64,000 nucleotides of DNA from Billgrantia sulfidoxydans. Lineage in GTDB: Bacteria; Pseudomonadota; Gammaproteobacteria; Pseudomonadales; Halomonadaceae. Position numbers and translations under genes: made by a program. This document shows, in pieces, positions 36,092 through 45,220 of the stretch. Location of the stretch: assembly GCF_017868775.1 (NCBI RefSeq), contig NZ_CP053381.1, forward strand, positions 3,286,001-3,350,000, read 5' to 3'. Below the pieces are notes generated by a model. The model saw only the letters and a list, made by a program, of their open reading frames with translations. It did not search any database and had not been told where the DNA came from. The number at the start of each line of letters is the position of its first letter. Position 1 is the stretch's first letter.

Positions 36092-37836
36092 CTTCGCCCC
36101 TCCACGGGTGGTGGCGCGGCCGCCTGGCGCGCCTGCGCCTCGGCGGCCGCGCTGGGCACCGGCTTAATGGTCAGGCTTGCCATCACCTCTTCCCGCCGGC
36201 CGAAGCGCTGCATCTCGCCCTCGCGCAACAGCAGCAGCCGGTCCATTCCCTTCAGCACGCTGATGCGGTGGCTGATCACGCAGAGGGTGACGCCCTCCTG
36301 CTTGAGCGCCGACATCGCCGCCGCCAGGGCTCGCTCGCCGCGGTCGTCGAGGTTGGCATTCGGCTCGTCCAACACCACCAGCACGGGATCGCCATAGAGC
36401 GCGCGCGCCAGGGCAAGGCGCTGACGCTGCCCCCCCGAAAGGCCGCTGCCGGAAGCGATGAGGGTGTCGTAGCCATCGGGAAGGGCCAGGATCATCTCGT
36501 GCACGCCCGCCTTGCGCGCCGCTGCCACGACCCGGAGCGAGTCGACCTCGCCGAAGCGGGCAATGTTCTCGGCGATGGTGCCATCGAACAGCTCGATGTC
36601 CTGGGGCAGGTAGCCGATGCACGGGCCCAGGGCGTCACGTTGCCAGCTGGCAATGTCGGCTCCGTCGAGACGCACCGTCCCGGCCGACACGGGCCAGATG
36701 CCCAGCATGACCCGAGCCAGGGAGGATTTGCCGGCGGCACTCGGCCCGATGATGCCGAGATGCTCGCCGGGCGCCAGCTCGAAATGGATGTTGCTCAGCA
36801 CCGGAATCCGGCCGCCCGGCAAGCTCGCAGTCACGTTCTCCAGACACAGACGGCCGCTTGGCCGTGGCAAGGGCATCCGCTCGGGCTCCACCGGTACCTT
36901 GAGCAGTAGTTCCTCGAGACGGTGGTAGGCGCCACGCGCGGAAATGAAGCCCCTCCAGGTGCCGATCATTCGGTCGATGGGGGCCAGCGCTCGCCCCATC
37001 ACGATGGAGCCGGCGATCATCATCCCCGGCGTCAGTTCTTCCCGCAGCACCAGCCAGGCGCCCAGTCCCAGGATCAGGGATTGGGCCAGCAGGCGCAGCA
37101 CCCGTGCACTGCTGGCCAGTGCCTCGCCGCGATCGCTGGCCTGGGATTGCCCCGCCAGGTAGCGCCGGTGTCGCTGCGACCAGCGCGCCAGAATGCCCGG
37201 CAGCATGCCCATGGCGTGCAGTGCTTCGGCGTTGCGCAGGTTGGCGTCGACCAGTTCGTTCGCCTTGATCTGTTCGATGGCAGCCCCGCTCAGCAGCGGC
37301 TGGGTCATCTTCTCCCCCACCGCGGTCAGCGCCAGCAGCACCAGGCCGGCCCCCGTGGCGAACAGCCCCAACCAGGGATGGAAGAAGAAAAGCACTGCCA
37401 GGTAGACCGGTACCCAAGGGGCATCGAAGAACACCAGCAGCCCATTGCCGGCCAGGAACTGGCGCAGGGTAGCCAGGTCGGTGAGCGGCTGGGCCGACTG
37501 CCGGCTTCCCGTCAGCAGGCTGTGCCGAAACATGGCCTGGCACAGCCTCCCGCTGAGCTGAAGATCCAGGCGATTGCCGATACGCACCAGGATGCGATAA
37601 CGCACCAGCTCGAGCAGCCCCATGATGAGGAACAGGAAAACCACCACCAAGGTAAGCATCAGCAGGGTCTCGCCGCTCAGGGTGGTCAACACGCGGTCGT
37701 ATACCTGCAGCATGTAGATGGCCGGTACCAGCATCAGCAGATTGACGAAGAGGCTGAAGAGCCCCACCGAGACAAAGGAACCCCGACAGGCCTGCAGGGC
37801 ATGGTGAAGTTCCGAGGCTTGAGGTATCCGGACCAT
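36088..37836 (-). CDS. Type I secretion ABC transporter (permease plus ATPase, PrtD family)
   Basis: This 582-residue protein has an N-terminal membrane domain with about six helices and a C-terminal ATPase with Walker A GPSAAGKSSL, signature LSGGQRQRLALARAL and Walker B VLVVLDEPNANLD. There is no C39 peptidase or CLD-like N-terminal domain, fitting the PrtD/LapB-poor class that exports unprocessed RTX-type proteins with C-terminal signals. It is the first gene of the exporter pair and is preceded by a 461-bp AT-rich gap that separates it from the RTX gene. Confidence 0.93.
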   Translation of the reverse strand: MVRIPQASELHHALQACRGSFVSVGLFSLFVNLLMLVPAIYMLQVYDRVLTTLSGETLLMLTLVVVFLFLIMGLLELVRYRILVRIGNRLDLQLSGRLCQAMFRHSLLTGSRQSAQPLTDLATLRQFLAGNGLLVFFDAPWVPVYLAVLFFFHPWLGLFATGAGLVLLALTAVGEKMTQPLLSGAAIEQIKANELVDANLRNAEALHAMGMLPGILARWSQRHRRYLAGQSQASDRGEALASSARVLRLLAQSLILGLGAWLVLREELTPGMMIAGSIVMGRALAPIDRMIGTWRGFISARGAYHRLEELLLKVPVEPERMPLPRPSGRLCLENVTASLPGGRIPVLSNIHFELAPGEHLGIIGPSAAGKSSLARVMLGIWPVSAGTVRLDGADIASWQRDALGPCIGYLPQDIELFDGTIAENIARFGEVDSLRVVAAARKAGVHEMILALPDGYDTLIASGSGLSGGQRQRLALARALYGDPVLVVLDEPNANLDDRGERALAAAMSALKQEGVTLCVISHRISVLKGMDRLLLLREGEMQRFGRREEVMASLTIKPVPSAAAEAQARQAAAPPPVEGRR

Positions 37837-38297
37837 TGCAGGTCACCGTGTGGGAGAGACGCCAACCCAACCTTCATTACGGAAAGAAACACACCGTTTC
37901 AATCACGGTAGCATGCGGATGGCTAGATGGTTGATAAGGCTTAGGAAAATGGTCGTCACGTGTGAGCCTCGTCATGCTTGGAAGCACCTTTCAGGCACTG
38001 CTCTAAACAAATTTGTTGCACAAATTTACTTTTGGATAACAATTTGAACTGAGCCTGTCGCCCGCAGGGAGCTTACTCCTCTACAGACGCTGCGCTTAGC
38101 GCCATCAGTACCGCCAAACCTGCAGCGATGCAGGGACGGAAAGCCACGGGTCTCGTCCTCACGAGACAGCCGGGCCGCCTGAAACAGGCGCCTTGATATA
38201 ACCAGAAGAAACACAAGGCGGCGAAACAGGCAGTGAGCCCGACTTGGCCAATGCCTGTGCCAGCTCGAACCAAGATCAGGCATTGAGGGTTCATACG
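37837..38297. other. 461-bp intergenic region between exporter and RTX gene
   Basis: This divergent gap carries the likely promoters of both the exporter genes (minus) and the RTX gene (plus). Positions 37990-38045 are AT-rich and hold a perfect palindrome listed separately. A TATAAC-like hexamer follows an inverted repeat near 38176-38200. A minus-strand frame of 73 codons (38073-38294) with two short hydrophobic stretches is open but has no clear support, so I see no gene here. Confidence 0.5.
38009..38027. promoter_or_regulatory. Perfect 8-bp palindrome, candidate operator
   Basis: AAATTTGT (38009-38016), a TGC spacer and ACAAATTT (38020-38027) form a perfect inverted repeat in the AT-rich part of the exporter/RTX divergent region. 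Its symmetry and place suit a dimeric regulator site; there is no adjacent regulator gene. Confidence 0.45.
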
Positions 38298-39572
38298 ATG
38301 ACATCCTTCTTCCAATACCTCGGTGACACCAATCTGGATAGCCAGAACGTCTTCTCCAAGGAGTACACGGCATGGCTCAGCAGCGTCGTACTCGGTGACC
38401 CAGGCGTCACGGCCTGGCTCGAGACCCAGCTCGAGGGCGATCAGCTCGATGCCTTCCGGGAAGGCAACTACATGGTAGAACTCAACCAGAACAGCATTGA
38501 TGGCGCGCCCTACCTGACCTTCGGCGATAGCGGCAGCTTCGAGCTGACAGAACTTTTCAGCGGCGAGAAAGATTCCTTCACATGGTACAAGGGAAAAACC
38601 TCTCAGGAACGCTGGTTCTTCGATAGCTACTCCGTGCCGGGCGGCGAGGCCGAGAACCAGGCGCCAACCGATATTCGCCTCGATGTTGGCCTTGAGTTTG
38701 CTCAGAGCCTGAATGGAGCTGGCAATACTGCTGCTGGCGGACAGACCCCTTCAGGGGAAGTCATCGGCACCCTGTCGGCCATTGATCCCGATGCTGATGA
38801 AAACCACACCTTCGAGATCGTAGATGGAGACGACCGTTTCGAGATCGTCAATGGAAACCAGCTGAAGCTCAAGGACGGCGAGGCCATTAAAGAGCAGGAT
38901 GACGACGTTACGGTGACCATCAAAGTCACGGATCAGGCGGGTGAAAGCTACTATAAGGCGTTCACCTTTATTGCTGGCACGGACGCAGGCCAGAATCAGC
39001 AAAATGCTGAACATATCGATGGGACGCCGCAAGCTGGTGAAGGTACCGAAAACGACCCGGCAACCGGCAATGACATCGCTCTCGGCTTCCGAGGCGTTGA
39101 TGTCATCGATGGCTCCAGCGGCGACGACATCCTGTTCGGCGGCCAAGGCAACGACACCCTGTATGGCGGGGAAGGCAACGACCAGCTGTTTGGCGGCAAC
39201 GGCGGCGATACCCTCATTGGCGGACCCGGCGACGATATCCTCTGGGGGGGCGCCGGCGCCGACACCTTCAAGTGGATGCTGGGCGATCAGGGCAGCGTGG
39301 ACACCCCCGCCGTCGACAGGATCATGGACTTCAGCAAGACGGAAGGTGACAGGATCGACCTCAAGGACCTGCTCGGCGGCGATGCCGAACTGCTCTTTAC
39401 CGAAGGGGACGGCAAGGCCGAACTGCATGTCGAGACCCAGGGCAGCGGTATCGATCAGAAGATCATTTTCGACAATGCTTCCCTCGCCGAGCTGCAGCTG
39501 GCCTTCGAGGCCACCGACGCGGCCGATCTGTTGGCCAAGATGGTCGATAGCGGCAACCTGATCATCGAATGA
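38298..39572 (+). CDS. RTX-type calcium-binding protein, type I secretion substrate
   Basis: This 424-residue acidic protein has no signal peptide. Residues ~1-115 form an unfamiliar N-terminal region, ~125-230 a cadherin-like domain (PTDIRLDVG, IDPDADENHTFEIV), and ~265-325 an RTX block of nonapeptides (GGQGNDTLYGGEGND, GGPGDDILWGG) that bind calcium outside the cell. The tail (DRIMDFSKTEGDRIDLKDLL to GNLIIE) is the common C-terminal secretion domain of RTX proteins. The ATG at 38298 has GAGGG upstream. It faces away from the HlyD/ABC genes, which most likely export it. Its final function (adhesin, matrix protein or enzyme) is not evident. Confidence 0.88.
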   Translation: MTSFFQYLGDTNLDSQNVFSKEYTAWLSSVVLGDPGVTAWLETQLEGDQLDAFREGNYMVELNQNSIDGAPYLTFGDSGSFELTELFSGEKDSFTWYKGKTSQERWFFDSYSVPGGEAENQAPTDIRLDVGLEFAQSLNGAGNTAAGGQTPSGEVIGTLSAIDPDADENHTFEIVDGDDRFEIVNGNQLKLKDGEAIKEQDDDVTVTIKVTDQAGESYYKAFTFIAGTDAGQNQQNAEHIDGTPQAGEGTENDPATGNDIALGFRGVDVIDGSSGDDILFGGQGNDTLYGGEGNDQLFGGNGGDTLIGGPGDDILWGGAGADTFKWMLGDQGSVDTPAVDRIMDFSKTEGDRIDLKDLLGGDAELLFTEGDGKAELHVETQGSGIDQKIIFDNASLAELQLAFEATDAADLLAKMVDSGNLIIE

Positions 39573-39617
39573 TCCAGCGGGGCCTGTACCATCGGGCCGC
39601 TGGCAAGCTGCGCCAAC

Positions 39618-39650
39618 GCAATGCCCCGCGCCACAGGCGCGGGGCATTGC
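39618..39650. terminator. Bidirectional hairpin between the RTX gene and glyA
   Basis: A perfect 14-bp GC-rich stem (39618-39631 with 39637-39650, loop of 5) stands between two converging genes, 45 bp after the RTX stop and 24 bp after the glyA stop. No U-run on either side. Confidence 0.65.
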
Positions 39651-39674
39651 TGTCACAAGGGAGTGAAAAAGCGC

Positions 39675-40940
39675 TCAGCGATAGACGGGGAACTGGGCGC
39701 AGACGGCCTCGACCTTGCCTTTCACCTCGGCTTCGACACCGGCGCTATCGTCACCCTTGGCCATGGTGTCGAGGATGTCGCAGATCCAGCCGGCCAGCTC
39801 GCGGCATTCGTTCTCGCCGAAGCCGCGAGTGGTCACCGCCGGCGTCCCGATGCGCAGGCCGGAGGTAACGAACGGGCTCTGCGGATCGCCGGGCACGGCG
39901 TTCTTGTTGACGGTGATGTGGGCGCGGCCCAGGGCGGCGTCCGCGTCCTTGCCGGTCAGCCCCTGCTTGATCAGCGAAAGCAGGAAGAGGTGATCCTCGG
40001 TGCCGCCGGAGACCACGTCGTAGCCGCGCTCGATGAACACCCCGGCCATGGTCTGGGCGTTCTTCACCACCTGCTGCTGGTAGGACTTGAACTCGGGCGC
40101 CATGGCCTCCTTGAAGCACACTGCCTTGGCGGCGATGACGTGCTCGAGCGGGCCGCCCTGGCCGCCGGGGAAGACGGCGGACTGCAGCTTCTTCTCGATC
40201 TCGGCGTCGCCCTCGCTGGAGAGGATCAGGCCGCCGCGCGGGCCGCGCAGGGTCTTGTGGGTGGTGGTGGTCACCACGTGGGCGTGGGGCAGCGGGCTCG
40301 GGTAGACCCCGGCGGCGACCAGGCCGGCGATGTGCGCCATGTCGACCAGCAGGTAGGCGCCCACCGCGTCGGCGATCTCACGGAATCGGGCCCAGTCGAT
40401 GATCTGGGAGTAGGCGGAGAAGCCGGCAATGATCATTTTCGGCTGGTGCTCCTGGGCGAGACGCGCGACTTCCTCGTAGTCGATGCGGCCGCTGTCGTCG
40501 ATGCCGTACTGCACCGCGTTGTAGTGCTTGCCGGAGAAATTCGGCTTGGCGCCGTGGGTGAGGTGGCCGCCGGCATCGAGGCTCATGCCCAGCACCGTGT
40601 CGCCCGGCTTGACCAGCGCCTGGAACACGGCGCTGTTGGCCTGGGAGCCGGAGTGCGGCTGGACGTTGGCATAGCTGGCGCCGAACAGCTGCTTGGCGTA
40701 GTCGATGGCCAACTGCTCGACGATGTCGACATATTCACAGCCGCCGTAGTAGCGCTTGCCGGGATAGCCTTCCGCGTACTTGTTGGTCAGCTGGCTGCCC
40801 TGGGCCTCGAGAACGCGGGGGCTGGCATAGTTCTCGGAAGCGATCAGCTCGATGTGCGCCTCCTGGCGAGCGACCTCCTTCTGCATCGCATCGAACAGGG
40901 CATCATCGAAACCGGCAATCGTCATGTCACGGCTGAACAT
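39675..40940 (-). CDS. glyA: Serine hydroxymethyltransferase
   Basis: This 421-residue PLP enzyme interconverts serine and glycine with tetrahydrofolate, feeding one-carbon metabolism. The PLP lysine is Lys229 in [14 protein letters not shown], the same number as in E. coli; the N-terminal [14 protein letters not shown] is diagnostic. The ATG at 40940 gives [13 protein letters not shown], aligning with the E. coli start; upstream ATGs add unrelated residues encoded in the leader. A hairpin lies in the 113-bp upstream gap. It converges with the RTX gene. Confidence 0.97.
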   Translation of the reverse strand: MFSRDMTIAGFDDALFDAMQKEVARQEAHIELIASENYASPRVLEAQGSQLTNKYAEGYPGKRYYGGCEYVDIVEQLAIDYAKQLFGASYANVQPHSGSQANSAVFQALVKPGDTVLGMSLDAGGHLTHGAKPNFSGKHYNAVQYGIDDSGRIDYEEVARLAQEHQPKMIIAGFSAYSQIIDWARFREIADAVGAYLLVDMAHIAGLVAAGVYPSPLPHAHVVTTTTHKTLRGPRGGLILSSEGDAEIEKKLQSAVFPGGQGGPLEHVIAAKAVCFKEAMAPEFKSYQQQVVKNAQTMAGVFIERGYDVVSGGTEDHLFLLSLIKQGLTGKDADAALGRAHITVNKNAVPGDPQSPFVTSGLRIGTPAVTTRGFGENECRELAGWICDILDTMAKGDDSAGVEAEVKGKVEAVCAQFPVYR

Positions 40941-40994
40941 CGGCGGGAAACCTCGCATCACGGGGAAATCGGGATGCGCCATGATACCCCAGCC

Positions 40995-41025
40995 CATGAC
41001 GGCTTTCACATGAAAGGCCGTCATG
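40995..41025 (-). terminator. Hairpin between the exported protein gene and glyA
   Basis: A 13-bp stem with one bulge (40995-41007 with 41012-41025) and a 4-nt loop follows the stop of the upstream gene and precedes glyA. It may terminate the upstream gene or act in the glyA leader. No U-run is seen. Confidence 0.45.
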
Positions 41026-41053
41026 GAGCGGTGCAGAAATTCTCATGCGGGGT

Positions 41054-42469
41054 TTAGCGTGTCTCGACTTTTATGTTGAGCTTCTCCGCCCCCCCCAGCG
41101 GATCGGTCTGGTAGCTGTTCACGGTGCTCTCGGCGGGCAGCTTCACCCGCACCTCCAGCTCCTCGGCGCTACCCTCAAGCAGCTCGACCAGCCCCAGCAG
41201 GACCGCCTGCGCTTCCGGGCCGAACATCATGCCGAGACCCTGGGCCTGGGTGCGCGCCTGCTCGACATACTGCGCCTCGGTAACGCCCTCCATCGCCGCG
41301 CCCAGGGTCGCCAGGCGGGCGAACAGCCCCTTGTCGGCCAGGTTCAGGCGCATGTCGCCACCCAGCAGGGTCGCGCGCTCGAGCCAATCGGTGTCGGCAA
41401 AGGCATCGGCCGGCGTGATTCCCGGCGGCAGCCGCACCGGCAGATTGATGTCGAACAGCAGGCGCAGCGCATCCTGGACGTCGACCTGGCTGTCGCTGAC
41501 CAGCACGCTGTGCTCGCCCTTCTCCTGCCAGCTGCCGAGAAAAGCGGCGTCGAGCCGCAGTTCGCCGCTGCCGTCGGTCAGCACGTTGCTGGCCATGCGC
41601 AGCTGGGTGCGCTCCTCCTCGGGCGCCAGCTCGATCATGCGCGCCAGATCGAGATGCAGGCCTTCGAGGCGCACGCCGCCCTTGCCATCGTCGAAATCGC
41701 CGTCGACGTCGAGCAGGGCCAGGCTGCCGACCAGCTCGCTGGCCTCCACGTCGAGGTCGCGCAACAGCAACGACGCCAGCGTTTCCTCGCCTTCGGTATC
41801 GAGCCCGGTCAGCTCCTCGAGACGCAGCGAGGCCAGAGTGAAGGAGCCCGAGCCGATCTCGTCCAGGTCTTCCGCCGCCCCCGCCACGCCGGTGATCTCG
41901 AGCATGCCGATGGCGTCGTGGGTCAGCGACTCACCACGCACCCGTTCGATGGTCATGCGCCCCTGGCCGCGCTGCAGGGGGGTGTCGGGAAAGAGCTCCC
42001 CGGCCAGCTCCGAGGCCAGTTCGAGCACGATGCCGTCGATGGCCAGGCTGCCGAGGCGTACCTCCTCGGGGTCCAGCCCCGCATGCAGCGGGAACACGGC
42101 GCGCGAGGGCTCACCCATGACGATTCGCTCCGCGCTCATCAGCGTCAGCTCGGTCAGGCTGTCCTCGATGCGAAAGCCTTCCAGCGTCACCTCGTCGGGC
42201 GCATCGTAGTCGCCGCTGACGATGTAGCGGTCGATCAACAGGCGCTCGCCCTCTTCGGTCTCGAAGACGATCTCCTCGGCCGTGGTCCGCGAGCGCAACA
42301 TCCCGCTCGAGACCTCACCCAGCGAGAGGCTGCCGCCCCCGCCGAACAGCGCCCGCAGGTCGGCCTCTAGCCGCTCGGCATCCGCGGCTGCGATGCCGCA
42401 GGCACCCATGAGCGTGGCGAAGGCCAGCATCTGGCCCAGGCGAGTCGCCGGGGGACGAAGGGCTTGCAT
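41054..42469 (-). CDS. Exported protein of unknown function
   Basis: This 471-residue acidic protein begins with a signal peptide (about 30 residues, FATLMGACGIAAADA) and continues as repeated beta-strand-like segments with leucine/aspartate-rich turns (LRLEELTGLDTEG, LRDLDVEASELVGSL). The later part (from about residue 300) loosely resembles the C-terminal half of DUF945/YdgA proteins, including a segment about membrane-proximal integral helices, but I do not recognise the family with confidence. It is expected in the periplasm. It stands alone between glyA and ybbP. Confidence 0.6.
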   Translation of the reverse strand: MQALRPPATRLGQMLAFATLMGACGIAAADAERLEADLRALFGGGGSLSLGEVSSGMLRSRTTAEEIVFETEEGERLLIDRYIVSGDYDAPDEVTLEGFRIEDSLTELTLMSAERIVMGEPSRAVFPLHAGLDPEEVRLGSLAIDGIVLELASELAGELFPDTPLQRGQGRMTIERVRGESLTHDAIGMLEITGVAGAAEDLDEIGSGSFTLASLRLEELTGLDTEGEETLASLLLRDLDVEASELVGSLALLDVDGDFDDGKGGVRLEGLHLDLARMIELAPEEERTQLRMASNVLTDGSGELRLDAAFLGSWQEKGEHSVLVSDSQVDVQDALRLLFDINLPVRLPPGITPADAFADTDWLERATLLGGDMRLNLADKGLFARLATLGAAMEGVTEAQYVEQARTQAQGLGMMFGPEAQAVLLGLVELLEGSAEELEVRVKLPAESTVNSYQTDPLGGAEKLNIKVETR

Positions 42470-42619
42470 CGACTTTATCTCCTGTGGATGGCGGTGAGGG
42501 GCTGGGTGGCAATGTCCATCGGCGCCACGCTGACACAGTGTAACCGTAATGGGCGGCGACCGCGGCCCCGCCGTCAGCGCTGGCCGCGAACAATCAACGC
42601 AGTACCGGACCGCGGGGAG

Positions 42620-45220
42620 TCAAGCCTCTCCCAGCAGACCGAGACTCGCCGCCGGCGCCTGCCGGCGCAGACCGCGCGACAGAACGTGGCCGATGGCGCC
42701 TATCAGCAGAGCGCCGCCCAGCGGCAGCACCAACCACAGCCACGGGTGCAGCCGCGGCGCCAGGTCGAGCCAGGCCACGTAGATGCCGGCGGTGGCCAGC
42801 TCGGCCAACAGCGCGCCCATCAGGCCGCTGGCCAGGCCGAGGATGGCGAACTCGGCCCCCTGCACGCGGGAGATGAGCCCCCCACCGGCGCCGAACACCC
42901 GCAGCAGGCCGCTCTCGTGCGCCCGGGCCGGGCGGCTCGCGGTCAGCGCCGCGTAGAGCACGCTCACCCCGGCCAGCAGCACGAAGGCCAGCACCAGCTC
43001 CACCGCGCGGGTGACCTGGGTCACCACCTCGCGTACCTGGGCCAGGATCGCATCGATGTTGAGCAGCGAGACACCCGGGAAGCCCTGTACCAGTCGGCGC
43101 AGCGTCTCGCCCTGCCCCGCCTCGAGGTGAAAGGCGGTGATGAAACTGTGGCCGAAGCGCTCCAGCACCCCGGGGGGGAAGATGACGAAGAAGTTGGGAC
43201 GGAAGCTGTCCCAGTCCAGGTTGCGCAGACTCGCCACCTCCCCGACGATCTCCTCGCCACCGATGGTGAACGTCATCCGGTCGCCGAGCGCCAGCCCCAG
43301 GCGTTCGGCCAGGCCGTCCTCGAGGGAGATCGGCACCGTGACCTCCCGGGGCTCGGCATCCACCGCCCCGAGCCAGCCGTCCCCCGCCGGTGCGCTCTCC
43401 AGTTCGTCGAACCAGCGCCCGGCCACCACCCGGTTGCCCTCCGGCAGCTCGGCCTGCCAGGTGAGGTTGAGTTCACGGCGCAGCGAGCCGTCGCCGCGCG
43501 ACTCCACCGGCACGGCTTCGCGTGCCGGCTCGCCGTTGATCGCGGTGAGACGCCCGCGCACCATGGGATAGAGCGCCGTGCGGTCGTCGGCATTGGCCTC
43601 GAGGGCGTCGACGAACGCCTCGCGCTCGCCGGGCTGGATGTTGATGGCGAAGTAGTTGGGCGTGTCCTCGGGGAGCTGGGCCTGCCAGGTGGAGAGCAGG
43701 TCGCCGCGCACCAGGGCGATCATCGCCATGGCGAAGAAGGTCACCGCAAAGGCGAGCAGTTGTCCCAGGCTGGCGGCTCGCCGCCTGGCCAGCTGGCGCC
43801 CCCCCAGGCGCACGGCCTGGGACAGCTCGCCCTGGCCGCCGCCCTGGGGCAGGCGATCCGCGAGCCGCAGCACCAGGCCGAGCAGCAGCGAGCCCAGGCC
43901 CCACAGCACCACCAGCATGACCAGACCGCCCAACAGCAACGCGGCCGCCAGGCCGAAGTCGCCGGAATAGAGCCACAGCAGGCCGCCGAAGACCAGGCTG
44001 GCCACCAGCACGACCAGCCAGGCCGCGGCCGGCAGCGGATCGAGCTCGCGGCGCAGCACCTTGAGCGCACTGACGCGCTTGAGTCGCAGCAGGGTCGGCC
44101 CGGCGAAGCCGACCAGCACCGCCAGCGCCGTCAACACGCCGAGCCACAGCGGCAGCCAGCCCGGCGGCGGCAGGCTGAGCGGCAGGAAAGTGGTCAGCAG
44201 AGCCAGCAGCACGGCCTGCCCGGCCAGGCCCAGCAGCGCACCCAGGACCGACGCCGCCAGTGCCAGCCACAGCAGCTGCAGGGCAAACAGCCAGGTCAGG
44301 TCACGCTGGGTGGCACCGAAGCAGCGCAGCAGCGCCGCGGTGTCGAGATGTCGCTCGACATAGCGTCGGGTTGCCATCGCCACCGCCACGCCGGCCAGCA
44401 GCACGGCGGCGAGACCGGCCAGGCTCAGGTATTTCTCGGCCCGCTCCAGGGCGTTGCCGAGCCCCGGGCGGTCGCGGCGCACGTCACGCACCTCGACCCC
44501 GTCGCGGCGCAGCCGCTCGAGCAGCGGCGCCAGTCGCTCCAGCGCCTGGGGCGGGCCGGCGGCGAGCAGCTCGAACTCCACCCGAGCACCGGGCTGTACC
44601 AGGTTGGTGGCGTCGAGGTCGTCGACATGCACCATCAGGCGCGGGTTGAAGCTGCCGAAGCCGGCGGACTGATCCGGCTCGCGTTCGACCAGGCCGGTCA
44701 CCGTCAGCTCGCCCTCGCCCACCTGGATGCGATCGCCAAGCTCGGCCTCGAGCAGCAGCGCCAGGCGCGGGGCCAGCCAGGCCTCGCCGGGGGCGGGGCC
44801 GTGGTCCACGGTGTCGATGCCGGCGCCGCGGTCGACATGGAGCTGTCCGTAGTGAGGGTAGACGCCGTCGACCGCCTTGAGGCTGGCCGGCTGGAAAGCG
44901 TCGCCGAGGCTGACCATGGTCACCAGGTCGACCTGATCGCTCAGCGTCATCCCGGCCTCTTTCAGCGAGCGACGCAACGCGTCGTCGAAGGGTCGGCCCT
45001 GCTCCAGCACCAGGTCGCCGCCGAGCAGTTGGCCGGCCTGACGGGTCAGGCCGCGGTCCAGGCGGTCGAGGAAGAAGCCGATCATGGTGGAAGCCGCCAC
45101 GGCCAGGGCCAGGGCGACGAACAGGGCGCGCACGTCGCTGGCACGCAGGTCGCGCAGCAGCCCGCGGGCGGAGAGTCGCAGCAGATTGGCGCCGGCCGGG
45201 CGGGATGAGCGCCGGCTCAT
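42620..45220 (-). CDS. ybbP: ABC transporter permease, FtsX-like (YbbP)
   Basis: This 866-residue membrane protein has an N-terminal helix, a large periplasmic domain, and FtsX-type helix groups in the middle and at the C-terminus. It overlaps ybbA by 4 bp and forms an ABC complex with it. The order tesA divergent from ybbA-ybbP is the same as in E. coli, where the complex is thought to work on lipids or cell-envelope proteins together with TesA; this role is not settled. Length is in the YbbP range. Confidence 0.9.
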   Translation of the reverse strand: MSRRSSRPAGANLLRLSARGLLRDLRASDVRALFVALALAVAASTMIGFFLDRLDRGLTRQAGQLLGGDLVLEQGRPFDDALRRSLKEAGMTLSDQVDLVTMVSLGDAFQPASLKAVDGVYPHYGQLHVDRGAGIDTVDHGPAPGEAWLAPRLALLLEAELGDRIQVGEGELTVTGLVEREPDQSAGFGSFNPRLMVHVDDLDATNLVQPGARVEFELLAAGPPQALERLAPLLERLRRDGVEVRDVRRDRPGLGNALERAEKYLSLAGLAAVLLAGVAVAMATRRYVERHLDTAALLRCFGATQRDLTWLFALQLLWLALAASVLGALLGLAGQAVLLALLTTFLPLSLPPPGWLPLWLGVLTALAVLVGFAGPTLLRLKRVSALKVLRRELDPLPAAAWLVVLVASLVFGGLLWLYSGDFGLAAALLLGGLVMLVVLWGLGSLLLGLVLRLADRLPQGGGQGELSQAVRLGGRQLARRRAASLGQLLAFAVTFFAMAMIALVRGDLLSTWQAQLPEDTPNYFAINIQPGEREAFVDALEANADDRTALYPMVRGRLTAINGEPAREAVPVESRGDGSLRRELNLTWQAELPEGNRVVAGRWFDELESAPAGDGWLGAVDAEPREVTVPISLEDGLAERLGLALGDRMTFTIGGEEIVGEVASLRNLDWDSFRPNFFVIFPPGVLERFGHSFITAFHLEAGQGETLRRLVQGFPGVSLLNIDAILAQVREVVTQVTRAVELVLAFVLLAGVSVLYAALTASRPARAHESGLLRVFGAGGGLISRVQGAEFAILGLASGLMGALLAELATAGIYVAWLDLAPRLHPWLWLVLPLGGALLIGAIGHVLSRGLRRQAPAASLGLLGEA

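Noticed and set aside
38034..38045. GGATAACAATTT, identical to part of the E. coli lac operator
   Set aside because: Only a 12-base match, without the other half-site and without any LacI-type gene nearby; most likely chance in AT-rich DNA.
38073..38294. Minus-strand 73-codon frame with two hydrophobic stretches upstream of the RTX gene
   Set aside because: It overlaps the expected RTX promoter and ribosome site, has no convincing ribosome site of its own and matches no family I know.
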